A stretch of DNA of 64,000 nt from Paraburkholderia sp. BL9I2N2 (GCF_004339745.1 NZ_SMGP01000004.1:620001-684000); one strand, 5' to 3'. Positions 7,856-17,057 are shown, counted from the stretch's first letter. Made by a program: numbers and translations. Notes: generated from the letters alone by a model not told the origin.

Positions 7856-8839
7856 ATGTCGGTTTCAACTGAATTGAGCAAGGAAGATCTATTGAAGGCG
7901 TATCGCATGATGCGCACGATCCGCGAGTTCGAGGAGCGTCTGCACGTGGAATTCGCGACCGGCGAAATTCCCGGCTTCGTGCATCTGTACGCGGGCGAGG
8001 AAGCGTCGGCCGTCGGCACGATGCTGCATCTGAACGACGCCGACTATGTGGCGACCACGCACCGCGGCCATGGTCATTGCATCGCCAAGGGCGTGGATGT
8101 GCGCGGCATGATGGCCGAGATCTACGGACGCAAGACCGGCGTGTGCCACGGCAAGGGCGGTTCGATGCACATCGCCGACCTGTCGAAAGGGATGTTAGGT
8201 GCGAACGGCATCGTCGGCGCGGGCGGCCCATTGATTTGCGGCGCGGCGCTGGCGGCGAAGTACAAGAAGTCGGGCGGCGTCGGCGTGTGCTTCTTCGGCG
8301 ACGGCGCGTCGAATCAGGGCGTGATTTTCGAATCGTTGAACCTGGCCTCGGTATGGCGGCTGCCGGCGATTTTCGTGGCGGAGAACAACGGCTACGCAGA
8401 GGCGACATCTTCGACGTGGTCGGTGGCGACCGACAACATCGCGGATCGCGCGAGCGGCTTCGGCATGCCGGGCGTGATCGTGGACGGGTTCGACTTCTTC
8501 GCCGTGCATGAAGCGCTCGGCGAAGCGATCGAACGGGCGCGCAAAGGCGGCGGTCCGACGCTCGTCGAAGTGAAGTTCTCGCGCTATTTCGGCCACTTCG
8601 AAGGCGACGCGCAAACCTATCGCGCGCCCGGCGAAGTGCAGAAACTGCGCGACGAGAAGGATTGCCTGAAGCGTTTCGAAGAGCGCGTGGTGCGTGCCGA
8701 AATGCTGAGCGCGGATCAGTTGCGTGGTGTGGATGCCGAGGTGAAGAGTTTGATCGAGAGTGCGGTGACGGAGGCCAAGGCTGCGCCGTTGCCGACTGCT
8801 GAAGACCTGCTGAGCGACGTCTACGTGTCCTATCCGTAA
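7856..8839 (+). CDS. acoA: Acetoin dehydrogenase E1 alpha subunit
   Basis: Thiamine diphosphate-dependent E1 alpha subunit of 327 residues. With AcoB it cleaves acetoin to acetaldehyde and a hydroxyethyl group that is passed to the lipoyl arm of AcoC. The thiamine diphosphate/Mg2+ motif runs from GDG (148-150) to NN (177-178), within FFGDGASNQG and VAENNGYAEA. THRGHGH and GKGGSMH are the standard active-site loops. The ATG follows AAGGAGA closely. It lies 40 bases after acoX in a tight operon. The length matches other AcoA proteins. Confidence 0.95.
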   Translation: MSVSTELSKEDLLKAYRMMRTIREFEERLHVEFATGEIPGFVHLYAGEEASAVGTMLHLNDADYVATTHRGHGHCIAKGVDVRGMMAEIYGRKTGVCHGKGGSMHIADLSKGMLGANGIVGAGGPLICGAALAAKYKKSGGVGVCFFGDGASNQGVIFESLNLASVWRLPAIFVAENNGYAEATSSTWSVATDNIADRASGFGMPGVIVDGFDFFAVHEALGEAIERARKGGGPTLVEVKFSRYFGHFEGDAQTYRAPGEVQKLRDEKDCLKRFEERVVRAEMLSADQLRGVDAEVKSLIESAVTEAKAAPLPTAEDLLSDVYVSYP

Positions 8840-8875
8840 CGCACGCGTTGCATACCTAAACGATTGGAGACAGAC

Positions 8876-9880
8876 ATGGCACGCAAGATCACATTCTCTC
8901 AGGCAATCAACGAAGCACTGAGTCAGGAAATGGCCCGCGATGAAACCGTCATCGTGATGGGCGAGGACAACGCGGGCGGCGCGGGATCGCCCGGTGAACA
9001 GGACGCGTGGGGCGGCGTTCTCGGTGTTACGAAGGGACTGTTTCACAAGTATCCAGGACGCGTGCTGGACACGCCGCTCTCCGAAGGCGGCTATATCGGC
9101 GCGGCAGTCGGCGCGGCGGCCTGCGGCATGCGGCCGGTCGCGGAGCTGATGTTCATCGATTTCATGGGCGTGTGTTTCGACCAGATCTTCAACCAGGCCG
9201 CCAAGTTCCGCTACATGTTCGGCGGCAAGGCGGTCACGCCGGTCGTGATTCGCGCGATGCAGGGTGCGGGCTTGCGCGCGGCGGCCCAGCATTCGCAGAT
9301 GCTGACTTCGTTGTTCACGCACATCCCCGGACTGAAAGTGGTCTGCCCGTCGACGCCATACGACGCCAAGGGACTGCTGATCCAGGCGATCCGCGACAAC
9401 GATCCGGTGATTTTCTGCGAGCACAAATTGCTCTATAGCCGCGAGGGCGATGTGCCCGAAGAGTCGTACGCGATTCCGTTCGGCGAGGCGAACGTGGTGC
9501 GCGACGGCGACGACGCCACCATCATCACCTACGGACGCATGGTGCATTACGCCACCGAAGCCGCCGAAAAACTCGCCAAGGACGGCATCCAGGTCGAGGT
9601 GATCGACTTGCGGACGACTTCGCCGCTCGACGAGGAAACGATCCTCGAGAGCGCGAACCGCACCGGGCGCGTGGTCGTGGTCGACGAAGCGAATCCGCGC
9701 TGCTCGATCGCCACCGACATTTCCGCGCTGATCGCGCAGCGCGCGTTCCACTCGCTCGAGGCGCCGATCGAGATGGTGACCGCGCCGCATACGCCCGCGC
9801 CGTTTGCCGGCGTGCTCGAAGACATGTATATCCCGTCGGCCGCACAGATCGCCGAGGCTGTGATGAAAGTGAGGGCTTGA
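8876..9880 (+). CDS. acoB: Acetoin dehydrogenase E1 beta subunit
   Basis: E1 beta subunit of 334 residues, a transketolase-like pyrimidine-binding domain followed by a transketolase C-terminal domain. Visible are VMGEDNAGG, DTPLSEGGYIG with the glutamate that activates thiamine diphosphate, RAAAQHSQ, and in the C-terminal domain IITYGRMVHYA, EVIDLRTTSPLD and VVDEANPRC. The start is the ATG at 8876 preceded by GGAGA at 8866-8870, not the upstream TTG. It pairs with acoA, 36 bases before it, and is followed after three bases by acoC. Confidence 0.95.
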   Translation: MARKITFSQAINEALSQEMARDETVIVMGEDNAGGAGSPGEQDAWGGVLGVTKGLFHKYPGRVLDTPLSEGGYIGAAVGAAACGMRPVAELMFIDFMGVCFDQIFNQAAKFRYMFGGKAVTPVVIRAMQGAGLRAAAQHSQMLTSLFTHIPGLKVVCPSTPYDAKGLLIQAIRDNDPVIFCEHKLLYSREGDVPEESYAIPFGEANVVRDGDDATIITYGRMVHYATEAAEKLAKDGIQVEVIDLRTTSPLDEETILESANRTGRVVVVDEANPRCSIATDISALIAQRAFHSLEAPIEMVTAPHTPAPFAGVLEDMYIPSAAQIAEAVMKVRA

Positions 9881-9883
9881 ACG

Positions 9884-10996
9884 ATGCCGATCCATATGAT
9901 CACGATGCCCAAATGGGGCTTGTCGATGGAGCAGGGGCAGGTCAACGGGTGGCTCAAGGCCATCGGCGACAAGGTAGTGAAGGGCGACGAGATTCTCGAC
10001 GTGGAAACGGACAAGATCTCGTCAGGCGTCGAGTGTGCGTTCGAGGGCATCCTGCGCCGGCAGATCGCCCAGGAAGGCGACACGCTGCCGATCGGCGCAT
10101 TGCTGGCAGTGGTGGCGGACGCGGAGACGCCGGACTCGCAGATCGACGCCGAGGTCGAAGCGTTCCAGCGCGACTTCGTGCCGGCCACGTCGGCGGATGG
10201 CGACAGTGGGCCGCAACCGGAGAAGGCGCAGATCGGTGGGCGCACCGTGCGCTATCTGAAACTCGGCGAAGGCGGCACGCCCGCGCTGCTGATTCACGGC
10301 TTCGGTGGCGATCTGAACAACTGGTTGTTCAATCACGCCGACCTTGCCGCGCATCGCGCCGTGTGGGCTCTGGATCTGCCGGGTCACGGCGAATCGGGCA
10401 AGACGCTCGACACCGGGAGTGCCGACGAACTCGCGGACAGCGTGATCGCCTTCATGGACGATCGCGGGATCGACAAAGTGCATCTGATCGGACACTCCAT
10501 GGGCGCACTGATCGCGATGACCGTGGCGGCGCAAGCGCCGGGGCGGGTAGCGTCGCTGGCGTTGATCTCGGGCGCGGGTCTGGGCAAGGAGATCAACGGC
10601 GACTACATCCAGGGCTTCACTGAAGGCAGCAATCGCAATGCGCTCAAGCCGCAGTTGGCGAAACTCTTCGCCGACCCGAGTCTCGTGACGCGTCAACTGG
10701 TGGAGGACATCGTCAAGTACAAGCGTCTCGAAGGCGTGCCCGAGGCGCTGCGCAAGATCGCGGCGTCGGCCTTCGACGGCAACGTGCAACGCGTGAGCTA
10801 TCGGGACCGGCTGGCGGAACTCGCGCCGCGCAGTCTGGTGATCTGGGGCGCCGGTGATCAAATCATCCCGGCCGGGCATGCGCAGGGTCTGCCAGGCGAC
10901 ATCCGCGTTCATGTGCTCGACGGCAACGGGCATATGGTGCAGATGGAGGCGGCCTCCGAAGTGAATCGTCTGCTCAACGATTTTCTGGGGAGCTGA
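9884..10996 (+). CDS. acoC: Acetoin dehydrogenase E2: lipoyl domain fused to alpha/beta-hydrolase
   Basis: Dihydrolipoamide acetyltransferase component of 370 residues. An N-terminal lipoyl domain (about 1-80) carries the modified Lys44 in DVETDKISS. After a linker of about 35 residues comes an alpha/beta-hydrolase domain with the oxyanion loop HGFGGD, nucleophile Ser205 in GHSMGA, and His350 in GNGHMV. This architecture, without the usual E2 catalytic domain, is characteristic of AcoC. The start lies three bases after the acoB stop. No E3 (dihydrolipoamide dehydrogenase) gene follows, so the complex probably borrows E3 from elsewhere. Confidence 0.94.
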   Translation: MPIHMITMPKWGLSMEQGQVNGWLKAIGDKVVKGDEILDVETDKISSGVECAFEGILRRQIAQEGDTLPIGALLAVVADAETPDSQIDAEVEAFQRDFVPATSADGDSGPQPEKAQIGGRTVRYLKLGEGGTPALLIHGFGGDLNNWLFNHADLAAHRAVWALDLPGHGESGKTLDTGSADELADSVIAFMDDRGIDKVHLIGHSMGALIAMTVAAQAPGRVASLALISGAGLGKEINGDYIQGFTEGSNRNALKPQLAKLFADPSLVTRQLVEDIVKYKRLEGVPEALRKIAASAFDGNVQRVSYRDRLAELAPRSLVIWGAGDQIIPAGHAQGLPGDIRVHVLDGNGHMVQMEAASEVNRLLNDFLGS

Positions 10997-10997
10997 G

Positions 10998-11984
10998 ATG
11001 GACGCCGCATTGCATGCCGACAGCGTCACCGCGCTCGGTCAGCACGGTAAGCGCAGCGCTGACAAGCTCGCGCGGATTCCGGTGAAGATCGTGCCGGCCA
11101 CGGACGGCGAGGTCTTGCCGAAGCCGCCGTGGCTGCGCGCGAAACCGATGATGAGCGAGACGGTCGCGGGCATTGCGGCGATCCTGCGCGAGCACCGTTT
11201 GCATTCGGTCTGCGAGGAGGCAATGTGCCCGAACATCGGCGAATGTTTTGCGCGGCGCACCGCGACGTTCATGATCATGGGCGGCATCTGTACGCGGCGC
11301 TGTGCGTTCTGCGACGTCGCGCATGGCCGCCCGGCGCCGCTCGACGAGGCCGAGCCCGCTCGGCTTGCCGATGCCGTGGCGGCGCTCGGGTTGCGCTATG
11401 TCGTCGTGACGTCGGTGGATCGCGATGATCTGCGCGACGGCGGCGCGGCGCATTTTGCGCGCTGCGTGACCTTGCTGCGCGAGCGCGTGCCGGGCATTCG
11501 GGTCGAAGTGCTGACGCCGGATTTTCGTGGACGTATCGAGCGGGCGTTGCAGGCGCTCTCGGGCGCGTGGCCGGATGTGTTCAATCACAACCTCGAAACG
11601 GTGCCCGCTCTCTATCGTGCCGCGCGTGCGGGCTCGGACTATCAGGGCTCGCTGCAACTGCTCGCGCGCGTCAAAGAGGCGAACGAGGCGATGCTGACCA
11701 AATCAGGATTGATGGCCGGATTGGGGGAATCCGACGAAGAACTGCTCGGCGCGATGCGCGATCTGCGCGCGCATCGCGTGGACATCCTGACGATCGGGCA
11801 GTATCTCGCGCCATCGCGTTTTCATATGCCGGTGCGGCGGTATGTGACGCCAAAACAGTTCGACGCCTGGCGCGAGGCCGGCTTGGAGATGGGCTTTCGC
11901 GAAGTGGTGGCGGGGCCGCTGGTGCGCTCGTCGTATCAGGCGGACCAAATTGCCGACATCGCCATGGCACGCGCAACGCAATGA
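10998..11984 (+). CDS. lipA: Lipoyl synthase paralogue of the acetoin operon
   Basis: Radical SAM enzyme of 328 residues that inserts two sulfurs into octanoyl groups on lipoyl domains. The auxiliary cluster cysteines are Cys72, Cys77 and Cys83 (CEEAMCPNIGEC). The radical SAM cluster is CTRRCAFC at 98-105, and the C-terminal RSSY serine ligand is at about 310-313. All cluster ligands are intact. It starts one base after acoC behind GGGGAG, so it is translated with the E2 it presumably lipoylates. A housekeeping lipA is expected elsewhere; this would be an operon-dedicated copy. The octanoyl donor must come from the host LipB route, since none is encoded here. Confidence 0.93.
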   Translation: MDAALHADSVTALGQHGKRSADKLARIPVKIVPATDGEVLPKPPWLRAKPMMSETVAGIAAILREHRLHSVCEEAMCPNIGECFARRTATFMIMGGICTRRCAFCDVAHGRPAPLDEAEPARLADAVAALGLRYVVVTSVDRDDLRDGGAAHFARCVTLLRERVPGIRVEVLTPDFRGRIERALQALSGAWPDVFNHNLETVPALYRAARAGSDYQGSLQLLARVKEANEAMLTKSGLMAGLGESDEELLGAMRDLRAHRVDILTIGQYLAPSRFHMPVRRYVTPKQFDAWREAGLEMGFREVVAGPLVRSSYQADQIADIAMARATQ

Positions 11985-12270
11985 TATGAAGAACGGTTGC
12001 CGCCCTCGCTTGTACTTATAGACGACAGCGAGGAGTGGCACCGTCGCCGTTTAAAAGCAGGCGCGGCTCGTCATTTCGCTTGCAACAATCTATGTCGGAA
12101 TATGTCACGCAGCGCGAAAAACGCCCGCAAACCCTTGTCGCGCGGGCCTTCCTCGTGGTGAAACAGGGTGACATATCTTCCCTGTCGATTATGTCGGTGC
12201 GTCCTTCTATAGTCCGTTCTGTCGCCACACAGCAGTGACAGAAGTGGCCCGAATCCAAGAAGGACATACC

Positions 12271-13308
12271 GTGAAAAATCATTCGTTCGTCGTCCCGGCC
12301 GCCGCCTCTGCCTTTGCCTCTGCAACCGACTCAGTGTCGAGCGCCTCATCCGCACGCGGCGCGCTGCGCAAGCTCGTCCTCTCCGCCACGGTCGCCGTGC
12401 TCGCGCTCGGTAGCGCATCGGCGTTCGCCTGGTCGCAACACGGCACGGCGTACACCTCGCGCGGCACCTATAACGGCGCGCGTTACGGCTCGTGCGGCGG
12501 CAGCAGCTGTTCGCATGCGGGCGGCGTCGCCGGCCCTTACGGTGGCCTCGCGACCAACACCGGCACGGTGACGCGCAATGCGCCAGGCCAGTTCTCGAAT
12601 TCGGGCACCGCGACGGGGCGCTACGGCAACTCCGTCCAGCATGCAGGCGACACCAGCTGCGCCGGTGGCACGTGCTCGCACACCGGGACGTTGACGGGCC
12701 CGGATGGCAAGACGGCCACCACTTCCGGCGATGTCACGAAGACCGGCACGGGGCAGTATTCGTCGTCGGGATCGGTAACGGGTTCGAACGGCAACACGGT
12801 CAACCATTCGGCGTCGACGAATTGCGCCGGCTCGACGTGCTCGCGTTCCGGCACCGTGACGGGTTCGGATGGCGGGACCGTCAACCACTCCGGCTCGGCC
12901 ACGCGTGTGGCACCGGGTGTCGTGACGACTTCGACGAGCGTGACGGGCACGCATGGCAATACGGTGACGTCCAGCGGGACGGTCGTGGCGACCACGGGTG
13001 TCGTCGCGACGGGCGGCACGACGGTGGTGGTCGCGCCGAAGCCGGTGGTGGTTGCGCCGCCGGTTGTGTACGTGCCGCCGCCTCCGGTGGTGGTGACACC
13101 TGCGCCAGTTGTCGTGACGCCTGCTCCGGTGGTGGTTGCGCCTAAGCCTGTCGTGGTCGCGCCGCCGGTTGTCTACGCACCTCCGCCCCCGCCGCCTGCC
13201 GTGTATGTCGCACCGCGGGTCGTGTATGTCGCGCCGGCGCCGCGTCCGGTCGTGTGGGTGCCGGGTCACTGGATTGGGCGTGTCTGGGTGCCGGCGCATT
13301 GGTCCTGA
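12271..13308 (+). CDS. Exported repeat protein with Pro/Val-rich C-terminal tail
   Basis: Uncharacterised protein of 345 residues. A long N-region precedes a signal peptide (LVLSATVAVLALG, cleavage near SAFA-W). The mature part is built from about three 55-residue repeats rich in Gly, Ser and Thr, each with a CxxxxC pair (SCGGSSC, SCAGGTC, NCAGSTC). A Pro/Val-rich tail (VVVAPKPVVVAPP type, about residues 250-330) follows, ending in VPGHWIGRVWVPAHW. The start is the GTG at 12271, with AAGGA six bases upstream. It is likely periplasmic or cell-surface associated. The PGHW ending is seen in several Burkholderia exported proteins of unknown role. Confidence 0.8.
   Translation: MKNHSFVVPAAASAFASATDSVSSASSARGALRKLVLSATVAVLALGSASAFAWSQHGTAYTSRGTYNGARYGSCGGSSCSHAGGVAGPYGGLATNTGTVTRNAPGQFSNSGTATGRYGNSVQHAGDTSCAGGTCSHTGTLTGPDGKTATTSGDVTKTGTGQYSSSGSVTGSNGNTVNHSASTNCAGSTCSRSGTVTGSDGGTVNHSGSATRVAPGVVTTSTSVTGTHGNTVTSSGTVVATTGVVATGGTTVVVAPKPVVVAPPVVYVPPPPVVVTPAPVVVTPAPVVVAPKPVVVAPPVVYAPPPPPPAVYVAPRVVYVAPAPRPVVWVPGHWIGRVWVPAHWS
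12490..12984 (+). repeat. Three tandem 165-bp coding repeats
   Basis: Copies at 12490-12654, 12655-12819 and 12820-12984, each starting at a Ser/Asn-Cys codon pair and 55 codons long. Copies two and three are most alike; the third drifts in its second half. The repeat unit is exactly in phase with the reading frame. Confidence 0.75.
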
Positions 13309-13361
13309 TGGGCGCGGCCATGCGAGTCAAATCCCGCGTGACAGTTGTGCAAGGTGGGGAC

Positions 13362-13667
13362 ATGGTGCGCCGATCGTCTTTCGATGCTTCATCGACACGG
13401 CGGTTTTATCAAGCAGGCGCGTTGGCAGCGATGGTGGTTGCCGCGGGCGTGGCGATTGCAATGAGCCGCTTCGTGGCACCAGCGGATACGCGCGGGGCGA
13501 GTGGATCGTCGCAGGAATGCTCCACTCGCTACGCCGCGTTGCTCGATCTTGCGGAACTGGCGAGACGCGACGGCAAATCATCCGAGGTCGTCGTGCGCGG
13601 GCTGAGCGACAGAGGCGGTGTGATGAGCGGATGTTTGTCGGTGGGCGGCAGGGCTAATGCGGATTAG
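13362..13667 (+). CDS. Small single-pass membrane protein
   Basis: Hypothetical protein of 101 residues. It has one hydrophobic helix (AGALAAMVVAAGVAIAM, about residues 17-33) and a following region with two cysteines (SSQECSTRY and SGCLSVGG). The ATG at 13362 is preceded by AAGGTGGGG. An alternative in-frame ATG at 13308 overlaps the stop of the upstream gene (TGATG), so translational coupling with the repeat protein is possible. A strong terminator follows. I recognise no family. Confidence 0.5.
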   Translation: MVRRSSFDASSTRRFYQAGALAAMVVAAGVAIAMSRFVAPADTRGASGSSQECSTRYAALLDLAELARRDGKSSEVVVRGLSDRGGVMSGCLSVGGRANAD

Positions 13668-13701
13668 CGTCCTGATTGCTGCTCACGCCACTCACGCCAC
13701 A

Positions 13702-13741
13702 AAAAAAGCGCTCCCGGTTCCATAACCGGGAGCGCTTTTTT
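13702..13741. terminator. Bidirectional terminator
   Basis: A perfect 18-base-pair stem (13702-13719 with 13724-13741), loop CCAT, with A and T runs at the two feet. It separates two convergent genes and should stop transcription from both sides. Confidence 0.93.
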
Positions 13742-13770
13742 GTCATGCGCGGCGTAGTGGCGTTGCCGCG

Positions 13771-14211
13771 CTACCGCCCTTGCTGCTGCAAATACTGCCT
13801 GACATCGCTCAGCGTCACGCTGCCTTTATGGCTCGTGTCGATCTGATCGAAGTGCTTCGCCACAAAGCCGAGACCCTGGGTTTGCGCCTGCGCTTTGGTG
13901 ACCGACGCGCCATTGCTGAGCGCCGAGTTCGCCCCGAGACGCGCCTCGAGCCGTTGTTGCGCTTGCTGCTGCAATGCCGTGCCGGTCGATGGCGCAATTG
14001 GTGCCGCCCGGTTTTGCGGGAAGAACGGACCGTCGACGCCGCGTGCGCCGTTGGGCGGCGTCGCGGGCGCCACCGCTTGCGGCGGCAACGCATATGCACT
14101 GCCGACCAGGCAGCCGAGAGCAATCAACGGGGAGACACGCCGTAACTTATCGATAAGAGACATGATGACTCGCATGGATTGAGTGAATAGGGTATCGCGA
14201 ACGAGGTTCAT
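13771..14211 (-). CDS. Exported protein with a C-terminal EF-hand-like motif
   Basis: Protein of 146 residues. A signal peptide is formed by LRRVSPLIALGCLVGSAYA. A Pro- and Gln-rich middle includes QQQAQQRLEARLG. The C-terminus FDQIDTSHKGSVTLSDVRQYL fits an EF-hand loop (Asp at 1, Ser 3, Lys 5, Gly 6, Asp 12), so calcium binding is possible, though position 5 is unusual. The ATG at 14211 is chosen for its AAGGAA ribosome site; ATGs at 14175 and 14163 would give a more usual signal peptide but lack one. Its gene ends at the bidirectional terminator. Confidence 0.7.
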   Translation of the reverse strand: MNLVRDTLFTQSMRVIMSLIDKLRRVSPLIALGCLVGSAYALPPQAVAPATPPNGARGVDGPFFPQNRAAPIAPSTGTALQQQAQQRLEARLGANSALSNGASVTKAQAQTQGLGFVAKHFDQIDTSHKGSVTLSDVRQYLQQQGR

Positions 14212-14246
14212 CCGATCGGTTCCTTGAACGTTCCATGAGTGCGCGG

Positions 14247-16094
14247 TCAGGGCGCCGCCGCTTGCGCCGTGGCCGTGGCGGTCGGCTCGCTGGCGGGACT
14301 TTCGTCGCGCCACGGCGCCGGCAGCGTCCAGAGGGCGAGCGCATCGGGCAGCGGCGTGCCGCGATAGAAGCGCACGAGGTCGCGCTTCATCAGCGGACGG
14401 GCGACGTCGTCCAGATAGATCATGTGGCCACCCTGGAAGAAATTGACCTGCAAGTCAGGATTCAGGCCGGGCACGGTCTGCAACCGCGCCAACTGCTTCT
14501 CGGTATTGAGGAACGGCGTAGCGAGATCGTGGAAGCCGTTTTCCGAGAGCACCCTGAGTTGCGGATTGAGCGTCAGCGCACCGAGCAGGTCGGGGATCGT
14601 GTCGGGCAACGCCTGTCCGTCGTGCGAGAAATCCCACAGCTCGATGATGTTGTCGTTCAGCGGCATATAGGTCGCGTTCGGCGCCGTGTACCCGAGATAG
14701 TCCGGCATCTGGGTGGCGAGCGCCGTGGTGAACGGCTGCGAGATCAGGATGTCGGACGGATCGGAATCGCTCTGCAGACGCGGATCCGAATTCGGCAACG
14801 ACACGCGGCCGTCATAGCGGCCGATCGTCGTGCCGGGCAGCAGGCTCGTCGAGAACGGATCGCGGTTGAAATAGCCCTGCAATGCCTGCACGGTCAAACC
14901 CGACGGCAAGGTCCAGGAGTCGAGCGTTTTCGCATTGGGGAAGACGGGCTTGCCCAATGCGTCAGGTATGCCGAGCTGGCTGAGCACCCATGACTGCGAG
15001 TAACGCCTGAACTTCTTATATTCCGCCGTGACGAACAGGCTGGTCTGCAACGCGTAAAGATCCTGATTGAGCGGCGCGGGCGACGCCTGGTTGTAGTACG
15101 CCGCGACCTCCGCATAGCCGGGGAAATAGCCCGCCAGCGTATCCGTGTCGAGCGCCAGCTCTTCCGACGACGCCGTGATGGCGACGGCTTCGATCGCATC
15201 GGCGAAATAGTTCAGGATTGCCGATTGCAGCACGATGCCGGTCAGATGCACGCCGGCGGATTCGAGCGCCAGCGCCAGCATGTCGGTACGCGGCGTGCCG
15301 TACGACTCGCCATACAGATAGATCGGCGAGCCGCTGCGATTGTTGACGGCCAGATAGCGCTGGATGAAGTCGCGCATGATGTTGACGTCGGCGTCGGTCG
15401 TCCAGTACTTCTTGTTCGTGTTCGGCAGAATCGCTTCGGAAAGCCCGGTTCCGGGCGGGTCGATGAAGACCATGTCCGTGGTGTCGATCAGGCTCTCCTT
15501 GTTGTCCACGAGCGGATAGTTCGGCCAGTTGCCGAACACCGGGTCGGGCGTGGCCACGCGCGTCGGCGCGAATGAGCCGAGCCGCAGCCAGATCGAGGAA
15601 GAGCCCGGGCCGCCGTTATAGACGAACGTGACGGGGCGCGCCGCGCCGTTCGCGCCCGGCGCGGTGTACGCCACGTACGACATGGTGGCTTCCGGGTTGC
15701 CGTTCGCATCGGCCGCCGTCAGATGGCCGGTGGTGGTGGTGTAGTTGATCGGCGTCTTGCCGAGCGTCCACTGGTAGTGCATGACCGCCGCCTTCTCCGC
15801 GGCCTGGGCGGGCGCGAGACCGTCGTTGGCTTTGGCCGAATAGGCGACCAGGTCGATATAGGTTTGATTGGCGGTCGGCGCCTGCGGCTGCGAAGCGGCG
15901 TGGGCGCTGAGTTGCTGATTCGCAGCGGTCTGCTGCATGCTCACGGCCGTGCCGGAGGACGAACTGCCGTCCCCGCCGCCGCATCCGCCGAGCAGCAGCA
16001 CCGTTGCTGCCATTGCCATTTTCAGGGTTCCTGGAGCCGGCAGCTTGCGCTGACGAAAAGGGCCATTGCCTCGAAGACGCTCGTCTCGTTTCAT
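14247..16094 (-). CDS. Serine carboxypeptidase-like lipoprotein (peptidase S10)
   Basis: Lipoprotein of 615 residues with a lipobox LLGGC (Cys38) followed by a Gly/Ser-rich linker. The S10 catalytic domain shows the oxyanion segment NGGPGSSS (about 160-167), nucleophile Ser264 in GESYG, the Asp in NGFHDLATPF, and His557 in GGHMIYL, so the triad is complete. It is expected to trim C-terminal residues of peptides in the periplasm. The ATG at 16094 has GAGG six bases upstream. The N-region before the hydrophobic stretch is long (about 25 residues). It lies next to the EF-hand-like gene on the same strand, 35 bases away. Confidence 0.88.
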   Translation of the reverse strand: MKRDERLRGNGPFRQRKLPAPGTLKMAMAATVLLLGGCGGGDGSSSSGTAVSMQQTAANQQLSAHAASQPQAPTANQTYIDLVAYSAKANDGLAPAQAAEKAAVMHYQWTLGKTPINYTTTTGHLTAADANGNPEATMSYVAYTAPGANGAARPVTFVYNGGPGSSSIWLRLGSFAPTRVATPDPVFGNWPNYPLVDNKESLIDTTDMVFIDPPGTGLSEAILPNTNKKYWTTDADVNIMRDFIQRYLAVNNRSGSPIYLYGESYGTPRTDMLALALESAGVHLTGIVLQSAILNYFADAIEAVAITASSEELALDTDTLAGYFPGYAEVAAYYNQASPAPLNQDLYALQTSLFVTAEYKKFRRYSQSWVLSQLGIPDALGKPVFPNAKTLDSWTLPSGLTVQALQGYFNRDPFSTSLLPGTTIGRYDGRVSLPNSDPRLQSDSDPSDILISQPFTTALATQMPDYLGYTAPNATYMPLNDNIIELWDFSHDGQALPDTIPDLLGALTLNPQLRVLSENGFHDLATPFLNTEKQLARLQTVPGLNPDLQVNFFQGGHMIYLDDVARPLMKRDLVRFYRGTPLPDALALWTLPAPWRDESPASEPTATATAQAAAP

Positions 16095-16545
16095 CTCTAT
16101 CCTCGGTGGTGGATTCAGATACCTTTTCACAAAGGCCGCTGTAGCGGATGAAGATGCATCGGAGTTCGAAATATTCTGGATGCATCGCCGCAAATACAGC
16201 GGTGGAGACCAACTTTCTTAAAAATGCATAGCCACTTCCCTGCTATGCGGGATGCGTAGAATAACTAAATATTGTGATTGAATATTCCGGTTATCTCGGC
16301 ATGTTTTCCGTTTTTCCGCAATCGAATATTCGTATATTGGCGGCAGATAAAAAATAGGTGAAGCCGTAGCCTTTTGTCAAGGACGCGACGAATTTCCGTA
16401 ATGACGGCTTCGGAATGCTGCGTGTGGATTCGTGCGGAACTAAGTGCGTACGGGCTTTACGGCGCAATTAATTCGCTGATTATTTATTACAAAATGGAAG
16501 TTGTTGTTTGCTAAACGTAATGATTAATTTGTGTGGATTGCCCGC
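16095..16545. other. AT-rich intergenic region
   Basis: About 450 bases without a gene and clearly richer in A and T than the flanks, especially 16200-16560. It holds the promoter side of the S10 peptidase gene and the 3' side of the GNAT gene. No inverted repeats or sites could be pinned down. Confidence 0.5.
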
Positions 16546-17034
16546 TTATGCCAATTGATTTTCCGGGTGAATCAGATTGAGTTCCAGAAATACCGCGCCG
16601 GCAATCGGATTGAAGACATAAGCCGGAATCCGTTCGAAACCCAGCGATGCATAAAGCTCGAGCGCGGCTCGCATAGTCGGCAGCGAGTCGAGGCGAATGC
16701 GGTGATATCCCGCGTCTCTCGCGGTATCGCAAATGCGCGTCGCCAATTGCCTGCCGGCCTGCAGACCGCGTCCCGCTGGACGAACATAGAGCCGCTTCAT
16801 CTCGCAGGTCGTGTCGTCGAGAGGCCGCATGGCGACGCAGCCAACGAGTTCTTCATCGTTGTGCGCGAGAAGCACCCGGCCTTGCGGTGCCGCGAATTTG
16901 CCGGGCAAGTCGGCGAGTTCGGACTCGAAGTTCTGGAAGCCGAGATCGATGCCCAGGCTCTCGGCGTATTCGCGGAAGATGGCCCGGACCGCTTCCAGTT
17001 GCTGTGGGAATTGGGCGGTCGTGATCTGGATCAT
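16546..17034 (-). CDS. GNAT family N-acetyltransferase
   Basis: Acetyltransferase of 162 residues. The acetyl-CoA site is recognisable in MKRLYVRPAGRGLQAGRQL (about 90-108: the V-R-P-x-x-R-G-x-G/A core) followed by DTARDAGYHRIRLDSL and AALELYASLGFE, the usual GNAT C-terminal strand and helix. Substrate is unknown. The ATG at 17034 is chosen because it starts the domain cleanly and lies 23 bases after the stop of the upstream kinase gene. No clear ribosome binding site is visible, so translation may be coupled to the kinase. Confidence 0.85.
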   Translation of the reverse strand: MIQITTAQFPQQLEAVRAIFREYAESLGIDLGFQNFESELADLPGKFAAPQGRVLLAHNDEELVGCVAMRPLDDTTCEMKRLYVRPAGRGLQAGRQLATRICDTARDAGYHRIRLDSLPTMRAALELYASLGFERIPAYVFNPIAGAVFLELNLIHPENQLA

Positions 17035-17057
17035 GGGTATTCGTGGGTCGTGCGGTC

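Noticed and set aside
16195..16545. AT-rich spacer as the edge of a genomic island
   Set aside because: Only the spacer is AT-rich; genes on both sides look native and there are no integrase, tRNA or repeat boundaries.
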